A stretch of 64,000 nucleotides of DNA from Plumapathes pennacea. Taxonomy: Eukaryota > Cnidaria > Anthozoa > Antipatharia > Myriopathidae. The notes under the pieces are model-generated. The model had not been told where the DNA came from. It did no database searches and saw only the letters and a program-made list of their open reading frames with translations. This document shows positions 12,085 through 41,310 of this stretch, one piece after another (position 1 is the first letter of the stretch; each line of letters begins with the position of its first letter). The stretch is taken from the NCBI GenBank assembly GCA_964036295.1, contig OZ038464.1, positions 3,645,001 to 3,709,000 of the forward strand. The letters are read 5' to 3'. Both the position numbers and the translations under genes were made by a program.

Positions 12085-13500
12085 AATCGAAATCCGTGCT
12101 GAGCTGTAAACAAGTTCGGAGTACAATGACACTTCGGAAGTCGTGCGTTGATACACGCGTAGATATATAGCTATAAATTGCTTTTGTCTGGTAACGTGTT
12201 GGTACTTGAACATTTGTCCTGAATTTTTTTACATTTTTTTTAAGTTGACTTTTTCTCCCACGAAACTGAAGGCTATCAGTATTAAGAGAATAATCTAAAA
12301 TGAATCTGAGGTTTTTTAGGATGAATGTTATTGTTTACCTTTGTGAGTGACGTTCACGTTCTCATTGTTATTTCTAAATTGGAGGACATGAACGGAATAT
12401 ATTAAGATCACGGAACGAACGCACTGAGGTGGAATTGTCGGCAGCAACCTGAGGTAGGAATCGATGTGTTTAAGCCACAACACTTCCACATGGGTTTCAT
12501 GCATGAAACACCGATTAACTAATTGCTAATGCGCCCATTACGAATTTTGTTTAGAAAGATCATAAGTATTCGAAGGTGGCGCTTAGAATTACTTTTTATG
12601 CCGCATTCTTGTGTTTTGTATTGCAACATAAAGTTTATAACCACCCTCGACTCGCGAGTTTATGCAAGTTGCAAGAAAACAGGAAAATTTTATAACTAAA
12701 GCTGATGCAATCAATTTTTGTCCAGCGCAGCACTGGGTGAAATAGTAGGTGTAATTAGTCAAGTCAGCAAGTAGCAAGTCAGTGTAATTAGTCGACCGAA
12801 GTGGTAGCCAATAAATGCGTAAGTTGGCGGCCGTTTGGGGTAAAGCAGTGTATTACTGATCGTTTTCATAAAATATGCACCCATAGAATTTTAACCTGAT
12901 CAAAAAAAGATAAAAATAATAAAAATAAAAAATAAACATTAGCTACAGTTCAGCGGTAAAAGAGATCAGAGTGCGCGCAGTGACGATTCTGTTGGGAGCC
13001 GTGCGTAGATACACGCACAGCGAAATGTATTGTTTATATATTTCTTGGATCGCTTTCATCTTGAAGATTAGTCCGTGTATGTTTTAAGTTCACCTTTCTC
13101 CCACGAAAGAATAAAACTCCAAGAAGAGTCTCACAGGTTTGTACATATTGTTTACATTTTTCTTTGCTAAGTGACGTTTACATTTCATAATTATTCACAG
13201 GTGGATAATTGTCAGTGATCAGGCTGTGATCAGCAGAAGAGGAAATTGAGGTGAAATTGAGTTTAAGGTACGAATAAAACTTAGACTTTGAAATGCACGC
13301 TTTTAAAAGCCACAACACTTATTCACGGGTTTTCTTGCATTATTAGAGAATAAATCAATTAACTTGCCAAATGCGCTTAGAGAGTTTGTTTAACTATACA
13401 AAATATATACGTCGAAATATATTAGACTTTGCAGATGGCTCTTGGAAATGTTTGATATGCCGCTTTGCATGTGAAGGCCGGTAATTTTAAGAGGCAAATG
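12085..13500. repeat. Diverged tandem duplication in first intron of B
   Basis: Shared words in order: 'gccgtgcgt.gatacacgc', 'aagtt.ac.tt.ctcccacg', 'gtgacgtt.ac.tt', then 'agccacaacact'. Spacing about 870 bp. Single-copy versions occur at 33890-34240 and 62690-63030. Confidence 0.6.
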
Positions 13501-14092
13501 GTTTTTTGAATGCCGTTCTTTGGAGCTTTCTCTTAGCGGTAACACGCTCTTCTCAGACCGTGACGTCCGTTCCTTTGGCGCTTCATTCGATCATTCCAGC
13601 ACACAGAAGGCACTCTTCTGCATTCTAAAGCCAAACGCGTTATACACACCAAGATACCGTATTTCCTCGAGTAAGCGCCCCCCCCCCCCCCCCCCCCCCC
13701 CCCAAGTAAGCGCCCGCACCCTCAGGTATTTGCATTTGCAAACGAACTCTGTGACGCCGCGGAAATCGAGATGTCGACGTTGTTATTGAATGATAACTCA
13801 TTATTCTATACTAATAACTGGTTACGATCTTTTGTCTCTCAGATTGCCGATCAGCAATAAGTATAAACGCAGCAATAAGACTATTGGAAGCGTTTTTGTT
13901 TTCGTAATGTTGCGTCCATGCTAACTTGTATTTATTAAATTCACGCGTACGAGCGCGATATAACCGGCTCTGCGTTCGGGTGAACGTCTAGTTCGTAGTT
14001 AACCTCGTGTGGTGGTATGTAATAAGCTTTGAACAGTGCACTTTACTTACAGGTGATGATTGATCTGTAGAAATTTCTGTTCTCCATATGGT

Positions 14093-31315
<17,223 letters not shown>

Positions 31316-32803
31316 AAATAGCGGTCTTTGCGTGAAATTCCTGATTTGCTGGCTTTTATACAGTTAACCGATTCACTCCCAAGTGTCATCAACTTCAATT
31401 TTCTCTTTCAGTTTTTCACCAGAGATGCATCATACAGTGGGGAGAATATAGCATTCGATAACTTGCTCAGATAGAAACTGATTGAATTATCGATTCTCAC
31501 TACACCATCCATTCATTTTGTTATGATGGTTGAGAGAATCTGTAATTTATGAACTTGATAATGAAAGGGTTTAGAGTGGCGTTTTAATGTCATAAAAATT
31601 CAGGTGTCAAAATATTTCAAAGAACAACTTGAGAATGACCTTTTATTCGTCGTCCTGGGGCGAGTTTTTTTGGAAGTATTATACTATGATCGGTAATCGT
31701 GTTCATTTGCGACCTTTTCTGATTCCGGAATGAACGAAACATTGTCGATTTTGCTTCCGATAGCAGAATAGACGGATTAGCGGTTTGTCCAGACTAGAGA
31801 GAATGGCCCGTAATCGTATTCTTCTTTCACTCTTGTGAGAAAATTACGCATCCACGCCAAGCGGGTCCAATAATCAGGCTTTTCCGGTGCCTTTTTTTTT
31901 CGGTGTTTCGGAATTTTGTCCTATAGGTTAAAAATTTGAACCGTGACCCCTCCTGAATTTGTTGGCTTTTTGGGTCGTTATATTCTGGAAAACGTATGAA
32001 AGAAAATTACATATGAAGAAGAAAATTTCCAGGTCAAGCAGAGGAATGTGGACTAATAAAACAACAAAACCCCGACGAGTAGTCGAGTGTTGATCGCTTA
32101 CTCTCTAGTGCACGTTATACCGTCGGAACAAAACGCTGTAGCTCAAAAAGTGCCGTTCTTTTCGTTTTTCTATACGAGATGTTGAATGCAGCACTCCTAT
32201 GTTTACGAAATGTCAGGTTCATAGATGCAATTGCTGTCACGGGACAGCAGCCCTTGGAATATGATGCTCAATGACCAAGTCTTCGAGGAGGCCTAATTAT
32301 CAACTGTATTTTGCATTTCACAAAAAGTACGTTTGAACTGTTTGGTTCGAGTGTTTACAATTGTTCGTCTCAACATGCACGAAATGCTGTTTCAAGGAAA
32401 ATGGGTTTCAAAATTTACCGGGAGTGCATGTCCGCTGACCGCCCTAGTGGGGTCGCGCCGTCGGCCCTCAAAGGCGCCTCGCGAAATGCTGGATTCGACC
32501 CAGCAGTCCCACCGTTGTCAAGCATGACTAATTCCACGGCAAAAGCTCAACCAGAAAACTTCTATCGACATTGCTATTGCCAAACATTTGCAACCGCTCA
32601 AATATCACTTAAAAAACTTGCATTCTAACATTCTTTTTCCAATGTCCAATGAATCATCTAGTAAAAAATCAATTATCTCTTGCTACATAAGAAATTATGA
32701 TGCTAAGCCACATACACTGATACTCGGCTTGCAAAATTCCAGGCACAGACACTTTTAACAAGCTGTTTCTCCTTCGCACTTCTTTAATACCCAAGCCGGA
32801 TGT
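31316..32803. other. Spacer between copies B and C
   Basis: Holds a MITE (31366-31573) and sequence shared with the spacer after C (31600-32240 against 58760-59690). A GC-rich patch at 32430-32520 has no counterpart after C. Confidence 0.55.
31366..31573. mobile_element. MITE after stop of copy B
   Basis: TTAACCGATTCACTCCCAAG left, 'gaaagggttta' right; orthologous in place to 58547-58748. Confidence 0.65.
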
Positions 32804-32967
32804 GTGAATGCGGCAATCCAAGACCATCACCGCGGAAGCTTGGTACCTAATTAAAGCGCCCGCAATCATTATATGCCGCTCTGCGGTATTACCATGCATG
32901 TGTGGTGCTACATAAAGTAAACCAAGAATGTTTTCTGGTTGCTGTGAAGACACCCTCGTGAGTCACG
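32804..32967 (+). promoter_or_regulatory. Promoter and noncoding first exon of copy C
   Basis: Same block as upstream of B. TATA-like TACATAAAG lies at 32909-32917; the exon would end at CACG (32967) before donor GTATGT, with acceptor 'cttgcag' ending 40312. Upstream conserved words are 'ccaagaccatcaccgcgg' and 'gcgcccgcaatcattatatg'. Confidence 0.62.
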
Positions 32968-34728
32968 GTATGTTATGAGTTTTATTCCTTTTATCTTAAA
33001 CTTTGGTAGCCACGTTGTACGGCAAACAACACGCTGCATAAGCAGGACGCGTATTGGCGAGGTGGTCCAGCACTTGCTTTCCTGCTGAATTATACCTCAG
33101 ACTTTGACAACACGATCGATTCATGCTTTTGGTTTTGTTGTAGTCATTGTGATAATTTTTTGCGATTCTACAAAGGGGCAGTGTAATACAGTGTAAACAG
33201 TAGATGTCGTTGTTACGAATGGAACGTCTTGTTTGGTTCAGAACCGATGCTCGTACGCAGCAGTCGATATAAATCCATTCGTGTTTCCTTCTGGGTGTTC
33301 AATCGGCAGGATTTCGACCACGAATACTGGCCATAGCGGCTTCAAATCAACACAGGAGACCGCAACTAACAGGTTCAGAATGTTTATTTCAAGTTTCATC
33401 CGATGCTATGATTTTCCATAATCGATAAACTATACCCTGCGGTTTCGAACAACTTCAAAAGCTGGAGGCCTAATTGCTTTGACACAACCTAGGCCAATTT
33501 TCAAGTATGACAGTTGAAAATCTGCCAGAAAGATATTGTAATGCTATGTTTGTATTCACGTTGTAATATTGGAATTGATTCGCTTGAAGTTGTTTACGAT
33601 ATTCAGTGACTAATTAATACGGTCATTTCGGTGCTTGCCTACCGTTATGTTACGTAAAGTGGGCAAGATACACAAAAAGTGTTATGCGGATGCTGTTTAT
33701 TTCATTTTTTCATGCTGTTTGTTTTCCGCCGATTATTTCTTGCTGTAAGCTACGAGGTTTGTGTTGAATTAAATTAAATATTGCATAAATTAATTCGAGC
33801 ACAATGATTTTTCCTTTTTGTTCTCAGTGGTTCAATGTTTCCCACAGTGTCAAACTGAGCCGAAACTAATCAAAATTCGTGTTCAGCGATAAACAAGTTC
33901 AGAGTGCAATGACACTCCAGAAGCCGTGTATCGCAACGTCTTCCTTCTTGAACATTCGTACTGGTGTTTGTTTACATTGTTTTTAAGTTGACCGCTTCTC
34001 CCACAAAATTGGATGCCATTAGTGAAAGGAAAGTCTAGAAAGAGTCTCAGGTTTTTAGTTTACCTTTTTCTGAGTGACGTTTTCATTAACCATTAACACT
34101 AATTGGTGGACGTGAGCGGAGTATATTACTAGATTTATCGGAACGAACGCACTGAGGTGAAATTGTCACAAATCTGAGGTAGGAATCAAAATTTGGACCT
34201 CGAAGTGTTTTAGCCACAACACTTTTACACAGGTTTACTGCGCTATCAGACGAAACATCGATTAAGGTGCTAATGCGCCTTTGTTCTCGAGTTTTGTTTA
34301 CCTATCATAATTATACGATATCAAGCTTCGCCGGAGATGGCGCTTAGAAATGCTTGATATGTGCCGCATTCTTGTGAAGCCGTATATACCAGACATTTAG
34401 AACAACATTTTAACAGATGATAACTTCCCCTGGCTCAGAGGTTTATGCAAGCCGCAAGAATGCATTAAAATTGTTCCATAAAACCTGGTTTCCATATGAT
34501 CACACGCACGCCCGATTGCTATTTTGCGCCAGCGATCGCATGCGATCATATGGAAACACTAATCTGCGATCGCGGAAGATCGCCAGCTTAACTAAAGCTG
34601 ATGCGATCGATACTTGTGTTTAGAATACGTAGTGGTCAAATATTAGCGTTGTTTTGCGTGTAAATTTAAACTTGACCGCGGGCTTTGTTTACTCAAGTCG
34701 ACGGAATTTAAGTCGACCCATTAAGTGT

Positions 34729-37700
34729 CCCAGCGGGCAAAAGTACGTCGAAACAACGTCGAAACAACGTTATTCACGTACGTTGAAACGACGTCGAGAA
34801 TTGATTGAATATGGAAATGGAATCGACGTAATTTTTCGGACGTCGAGTCAACGTCGGAATCGGACGTTGAATCAACGTCGAAATACTTATGTCGAAACAA
34901 CGTTATTTGTTGACGTCGAAACAACGTTGAATATTCATTGAATATGGAAATGGAATCGACGTAATTTTTCGGACGTCGAGTCAACGTCGGAATTGGACGT
35001 TGAATCAACGTCGAAATACATATGTCGAAACAACGTTATTTGTTGACGTCGAAACAACGTTGAATATTCATTTAATATGGAAATGGAATCGACGTAATTT
35101 TTCGGACGTCAATCCAACGTCGCAATTGGACGTTTAAATCAACGTATAATTTCGGTTTGTGAATCAACGTTGTGAATCAGTTTTCGTCGATTAAACGTGA
35201 AAGTCTGACGTTGAATAGTGGCTGGGTGACCAAGGTTAGATACACGTTGAAAACCGATTGAATTCGCAAATAGAATCGACATCACTTTGGCAACGAACGC
35301 CACGTCAAAGTACGGCATTGAAACAACGTGGAGCTGTGAGTGTGGTCAAATGAAGTTTAATGGCTTCAGATGCAACGTTAAACATACGTTGAAATAAGCA
35401 AAAATACTCATTTGTACTATGTATAGATTAAGGAAATTATTAGACTCAGTCGTCGTATAGAAACAATTTTTATTTTAATACGTTACGTTGCATCACTCTT
35501 CCTTTCCCCCTCCTCCTTTCCGGTCCGGTGCATATTTTAAGCAGGTTGTTACTGCAGTGGCAACCTCCGATTCCGTTGTGCTCCTTGTTTTCACAACAGA
35601 TGCTGAAAATGGCAATAGGAAAAGGAATTATGTCATCCTCAGAACCAATCTAAACGTATGCATAATTCTACAAGATAAAAACAATCTGCTTGGAAAGCAT
35701 CTCACTTAGCAAAATTGTTGCAGGAGCAATTCTTGCCTCCCGGAAACAACCAAATGTTTCTGAAGCATGTCAAAAACATTTTTGCTTCTATGACGCAAGT
35801 TACTTCCGAAAGATTTTTTTTCTAGCTTAGCCACAGAGAAAACTCACAGTGCTCATGATCCTCACGATCCTTTTATGACGCATCGCTCGCATGAAAAATA
35901 CGCATTGTGACTTTTTGTACATTTCAAAAATGCTCTGGAAGGTTCATCACACACGAAAGCTTTAATAGACAACCGATACGCCTTGTGTACATCAGTGACC
36001 CCATTTTCCGTGAGCTGACGAAACTCTTCTAGAAAGTCTGCAAGATACTCCTCCACAGACGAAGGCTTAGTTTCTCCACAATATAGGGCAACTATGAAAG
36101 GCTCAAAGGTACCAAAAGAGCACAAAATTGGCCACAACTGAACATTGGAGGATTTAAAAAGAGGGACCCCGTCTATATTCACAAGTAATTCTATAGAATT
36201 GTTGCTTTCTGAAAATTTTGGGTTTTGTGCCAAGATCCTTAGGATACCCGTTTCTATTCCAAAATAGATGTACTGGCCGCCACATTTATCCACTGATTCT
36301 ATTGCTTGGGGAGTTTGTAACAGTGTGCGAGCGTCCTTTGGAAGGCGATGCCCTTGCCGCCTAAGAATAACCAACATTTCATTCAATGCAGAACGAGTGC
36401 ACTTGTTCTTTGTTGCCCAAGATGCGAGTTCCTCGCTTAGATCTGGTTGATTTTCTGCATCTGAATCTGGGGACGAATCAATATTATCGGTTTCCGACTC
36501 TGAGGAAGACACGACATCCTCTGAAGAATACACGTTTACGTCTGCATCATCATGGCTCTCATTCGGTGATAAGTCGGCTAGATATTCGGCGTTTGGACTA
36601 TTTTCTCGTTCATCACTACCACCTTCGCTATCGCCACTAGACTCTGCAAGAGCTCTCACTTCTGCATGGCATTTTCTCCATCGGCGTTTGTAGTATGACA
36701 TAGTATATACTTCGTACTAGCCCGAGATTAGATTTGTTACTAATAACACTTTTTCAAGACGTATATTAAAATTTACGTCTGTACGGAACGAGCGATACAG
36801 CAATCTCTTTTGGAAAGTCTAGAGTGCACGTATTATAGTCATACACTAAAACAAAGGCTATACAAAAGGCTAAAAAATTATGAAAGGCTAGTTCACAGCA
36901 ATAAACAGCGTAATGCTTTGTCTCAATGAAGCATTGTGCCATTCATAAAATGAACAATGCACAATGTCGACTACAGAATAAAAGGGACCTCAGTTACAAC
37001 AAAATATAATTCTTTAAGTCTGTAAACGAACCACTGTCTCTTGAAATACCTACAAGCCCTGATAAAGTAACTTAAAGTACTGCCACAAAACAATTCTCAA
37101 TGAAACACGTCAGAATATTTTGTATATAGTCTACATATCCTATAAGTGTTTCTTTCTCGTGATGCATTTTAACTGCGCCTCACGGATGGCGTCGACGTCA
37201 CGGCATGATTCAAATCGGAGGAAAGAGCACGCGATCTTGTGAATCACAGAAACTTTCAACGTAATCTCAGCGAGAGAACGACAGCATCACATATAAGCAC
37301 ACGAAATGGGAAATATTCCATTAAACTATCACAGGCTATTTAATGTATCTTTTTTCAAAGGCGACGGCTATATGTTCAGCCTCAGCCAGTATCAGAGCGA
37401 CCGTTAATGCTTCCACTGGTAAATTACGTCGGTAATAACAAGTGATACAAGCCGATAAATGAGTGTAGAATATGTAAAGCTAGTGTAAAAATAACTGCAC
37501 AAAAGAATACTGAAGAGATATGACTGTACTCACCTTGGAAAACACGACCCGCTGAAGCCCCGAAGAAGACGTTAACACTTGTCGGTGGGAGCGCCAAAAG
37601 CCAACTGAAATCCTAGCTCACTTGCTCTGGGTTGTCACAATAAGCGTACGGCAGATGACGTCACATTGCCCATTCACGAACGGGCAGATCGGTTTCATCT

Positions 37701-39086
37701 ACTAAGACGTTTGCTTTGTTTTAATTCTACCTTATATTTTATAAAGGAATGAACCACGCAGATTATCACATGATTTTCAGCAGCAGTGCATTGTACGGAG
37801 TTGTGTGCTGCTTGTACACGGAGAGTAATCCTGATGCGTGACAAAAATAAAAAATAATTTATGCTGTTGACAGATGGAATTCAGACCAGCACGTATACTG
37901 ACAGTCGACGTGAAAGACCACATTCATTCTGCCCAAAAAAATAATTCAGCAACAGTCCGCCAACATTTAACAAACCAAGTTAATGCAGGAGAAGAGAAGG
38001 GACTTGTTCAAAGCAAATTCAAAGGCGTTAGTTAAAGCAGTCACGAACTGGGGGAGAGACTGTAAATATCGTATTTCGCCCTGTGGTTGGACTCCGTATT
38101 AACGCTCTCATGCAGTCCACAGACCACAGTGGTTCTAATTCCGAATATTCTCTTAAATTAGTGCTCGGTATTAGAAAAAGCTTTGCAGAACTCTGTTTTT
38201 ATTTTTGCGAGGTATTCATTTGAGTGGGTGACGTCAACCACAATTCTACGTTGATGCAACGTCTAATTCTGATGAATATCCAGTGTCGTCAGTAACCTTG
38301 AAAATATATTGTATTACAGGTATTGCTATATATATTCAGATCGGCAAAAAAAATTGGAACCACAGCAACAACTATGTTTTCGTTGATGCAACGTCATATT
38401 CTGACGTTTGTGAAACGTCGCAAACATAACGTTGGAATGACGTTGTATTTTGGTTTCTATACGGGATATTCGGATGAGGGGATTTATGAGAAAATTGGTG
38501 TTCTCACACAACCATAATTCTACGTTGATGCAACGTCAAATTGTAACGTTTGTGAAACGTCACAAACATAACGTTGGAATGACGTTGAATTTTGGTTTTT
38601 TTGGGGATATTCGTATGAATGGAAGTAGAAGAAATCGGCGTGCTCAGTACAACCACAATTCTACGTTGATGCAACGTCAAATTCTAACGTTTGTGAAACG
38701 TCGCAAACATAACGTTGGAATGACGTTGTATTTTGGTTTCTATACGGGATATTCGGATGAGGGGGTTTATGAGAAAATTGGTGTTCTCACACAACCATAA
38801 TTCTACGTTGATGCAACGTCAAATTGTAACGTTTGTGAAACGTCGCAAACATAACGTTGGAATGACGTTGAATTTTGTTTTTTTTGGGGATATTCGTATG
38901 AATGGAAGTAGGAGAAATCGGCGTGCTCAGTACAACCACAATTCTACGTTGATGCAACGTCAAATTCTAACGTTTGTGAAACGTCGAAAAAATAACGTTG
39001 AAAAGACGTTGTATTCTGGTTGTCTGACGTCGCGACCACGTTTCAACGAAACATCGCCGTTGCGACAACGTCGGATGCCTGCTGGG
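34729..39086. mobile_element. DNA transposon with CCCAGC termini and ACGTTG subterminal arrays
   Basis: Ends CCCAGCGGGCA and TGCCTGCTGGG are near-perfect inverts. Flanks are GTGT on both sides (34725-34728, 39087-39090), and the copy D homologue (about 63475) has the uninterrupted site. Subterminal arrays are rich in ACGTTG/CAACGT words, 34740-35400 and 38250-39070. Confidence 0.85.
35862..36701 (-). CDS. Transposase-like fragment inside the CCCAGC element
   Basis: 279 codons on the minus strand. The acidic Ser-rich N-terminal third is followed by NIDGVPLFKSSNVQLWPILC, FIVALYCGETKPSSVEEYL and FVCDEPSRAFLKCTKSHNAY ending CERCV. These motifs are those of the large transposase-like proteins related to CACTA/EnSpm (Transposase_21-like). 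The protein stops right after the CxxC, where relatives continue for hundreds of residues, so this copy is probably truncated and nonautonomous, or needs a downstream exon I cannot see. Superfamily placement is uncertain, as the 4-bp target duplication is not typical of CACTA. Confidence 0.68.
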   Translation of the reverse strand: MSYYKRRWRKCHAEVRALAESSGDSEGGSDERENSPNAEYLADLSPNESHDDADVNVYSSEDVVSSSESETDNIDSSPDSDAENQPDLSEELASWATKNKCTRSALNEMLVILRRQGHRLPKDARTLLQTPQAIESVDKCGGQYIYFGIETGILRILAQNPKFSESNNSIELLVNIDGVPLFKSSNVQLWPILCSFGTFEPFIVALYCGETKPSSVEEYLADFLEEFRQLTENGVTDVHKAYRLSIKAFVCDEPSRAFLKCTKSHNAYFSCERCVIKGS

Positions 39087-40347
39087 GTGTGGCCAAACGA
39101 TCCAGAAGTTGAATACAAATTGAAAGCTTGCGAGTCCGTTTAGCCAGCTACAATCTGCGCCAAAACTAGCTGTGAACACATTGACATTGCATAAACTGCG
39201 TATAAATAATTACACAAAACCATTATTTAAAGCCGCGCTTTCCTCCCTTTTCCCCTTTGTATGATCGTAAATCACACTTCCTTGCAATTGAATATGACTT
39301 CTGAACAACATTGATCGGGGGAAGGGGAGAGGGAGGCGGCAGAGGCAGTGAGAAAGGTTTCAATCACCTTGGCGAGGATTGTAGAGATTAATTGTTTGCA
39401 CGGCTTGAGTGATTGAAACATCTCGCAAATGCAGCGGTAATTTTAGCTGTGTCGTCCTTATTAAATACATTAGGTTAGAAGCCGCATTCTTGTGAAGTTG
39501 TAATATTTAACATGACAACTTCCCTCAACTCGCAAGTTTATGCCAGTCGCAAGAATTCATCATGAAAGTTGCTTTATAAAACCTGGTTTTAATATGATAG
39601 CACACGATCGCAGCCCAGCGATTGCGAGCGATCATATGGAAACACTAAATCTGCGATCGCAGATGATCGCCAGCTTCACTAAAGCTGATACGATCGATAC
39701 TAAAAATTTTTGTCTTTAGTTTACGTAATTGTCAAATACGATATTAGCGTTGTTTTGCGTGTAAATTTGTCGCGTTGAACTATTGAAAAATACCTCGCTG
39801 TAGAGCCCGACGGAGGGGCATTTTACCACAAATTTTCAAAAAAGTCAAATGGGAGGGGATCGTTTTTGGAATTGACTCGTACATAACCTCGGGGTTTTAG
39901 TTGAATTCGCGGAGGTGAGCAGCTACGTTTTCGAAAGTCATGAGAGACGAGCCGAGAAAAATAAAGCCCAAAGTTTGAAATTTTACATCGCCATTCGGAG
40001 GGATGATCGCATTTGGAAATGGATATTGCAATATTTTCTTAGAATTCCCTAGGTGTAAGTTTAAAAGTGATAAATATCCACTTTACTATTCTTTGAGCAA
40101 AAATGCTACTTTGATGAACTTTATACATATTTCCAAAGAATTCAGCTGTTGGTCTACTTAAAGCAGTGAGAATGGATCGACTGGTGACTTATTACCTGCT
40201 TCTAGCCCCTGCTTCGGTTTACGTCTGTACATATAATTATAATTTTACACACGCAATATACACTAAAATTAACATTAAGTACTAAACTAGTAACAATGGA
40301 CTTTACTTGCAGGATATATTTGATTTTTAGAAATTTCTGTTCTCCAT

Positions 40348-40352
40348 ATGGG
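40348..40352 (+). promoter_or_regulatory. Upstream ATG overlap of copy C start
   Basis: Position 40348 begins an ATG in another frame, five bases before the main start, conserved with B. Confidence 0.45.
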
Positions 40353-41244
40353 ATGGAGCTTCAACCAGTTGAGTTCAGACCCCAGCGGCGTAGCGACAGA
40401 GAATCACCAGACCAAGTGCAGCAGGAAACGGGCGACCAAGGTGCGATCAAAGACAATGTGAATCAACAGCCGCTGAACGAGTCATGCATGCAAGATGATC
40501 AAAAAGCTCTTGCTGACGATGAACAGTCTGCTGACTTGTCACATGACTCAACGAAGACAGCACCGATAGACCAGGAGGTTTGCCCAGAGAACAGGACTGA
40601 TGGGTTTGATCCGAGTCCTTTTCTCGTGACCCAAACGCCTGTCCACCTGCCTGCCAAGTCAGCCATGATAATTTCAAGACTACGCCGTCAACAGTCTGCT
40701 GCCTTCACCTTCCATGATAACTCAGCAAATGACGAGGTGTTTACTGTGGAGTCATCATATGTGGATTTCTTGGATTCAAGTTTGCAATTTGCCGTGCCGG
40801 ACCCTGAGCCTCCTAGTGTCCAACGTAAATGGCCAACTCCTCCAAGTTCAAACAAAGAGTCAGAGCAATGTCATGAGGTGCCAGCATCACGTAGCGACTC
40901 CAGCCCTTTAAATTGCTTTGGTAGATGTTGGTCTTTAAACAGGCAGGAAAGCTCAGGTGAAACACGAGGAGGTACCGTAAGCACACTTTCAGAACGAAAT
41001 AGAAACGGCAGCTTTGATAACGAACCTGATGTGGATTTTAGTCCTGGGAATCGCTTGCTTCCCAGGGAGGATGCCTCAGGGCCCAGTGGATCAATGAAAG
41101 TTTCGGATGTAGAAGAACCACAAGGAGACGTGTCTAAATCAGGTTAGCACCCATTGTTTCATCTTATACAATGAAAAACACTTTAGTCTCCCCGATTAGC
41201 AAGGCACTAGTGCCGAGCTAGAAGTTTTTGAGACCCTAATAAAG

Positions 41245-41310
<66 letters not shown>

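Larger units (their letters stand above)
10395..14052 (+). other. First intron of copy B
   Basis: Contains a MITE (10817-11052), two diverged tandem copies of a roughly 0.5-kb segment (about 12085-12600 and 12955-13500), and a C run (13679-13703) inside a 'gtaagcgcccc' element. A conserved word cluster near 11330-11400 ('ttggttcaaaaccgatgctt') also occurs at 33230-33260 in copy C. No coding exon seen. Confidence 0.6.
32968..40312 (+). other. First intron of copy C
   Basis: Contains the 4.36-kb transposon at 34729-39086 and a duplicated segment present on both sides of it (34370-34680 and 39482-39780, 'gccgcattcttgtgaag' to 'gttgttttgcgtgtaaattt'). Outside these I see nothing recognisable. 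Confidence 0.6.

Noticed and set aside
14060..14092. Start codon upstream of 14093 in the same frame
   Set aside because: Needs a TTG start and lies beside a probable acceptor; copy C conserves only the later ATG.
34654..35008. Frames of 95 codons on both strands in the ACGTTG array
   Set aside because: Produced by the subterminal repeats of the transposon.
40296..40352. In-frame ATG upstream of the copy C start
   Set aside because: It lies before the acceptor 'cttgcag' of the noncoding-to-coding junction, so it would be intronic.
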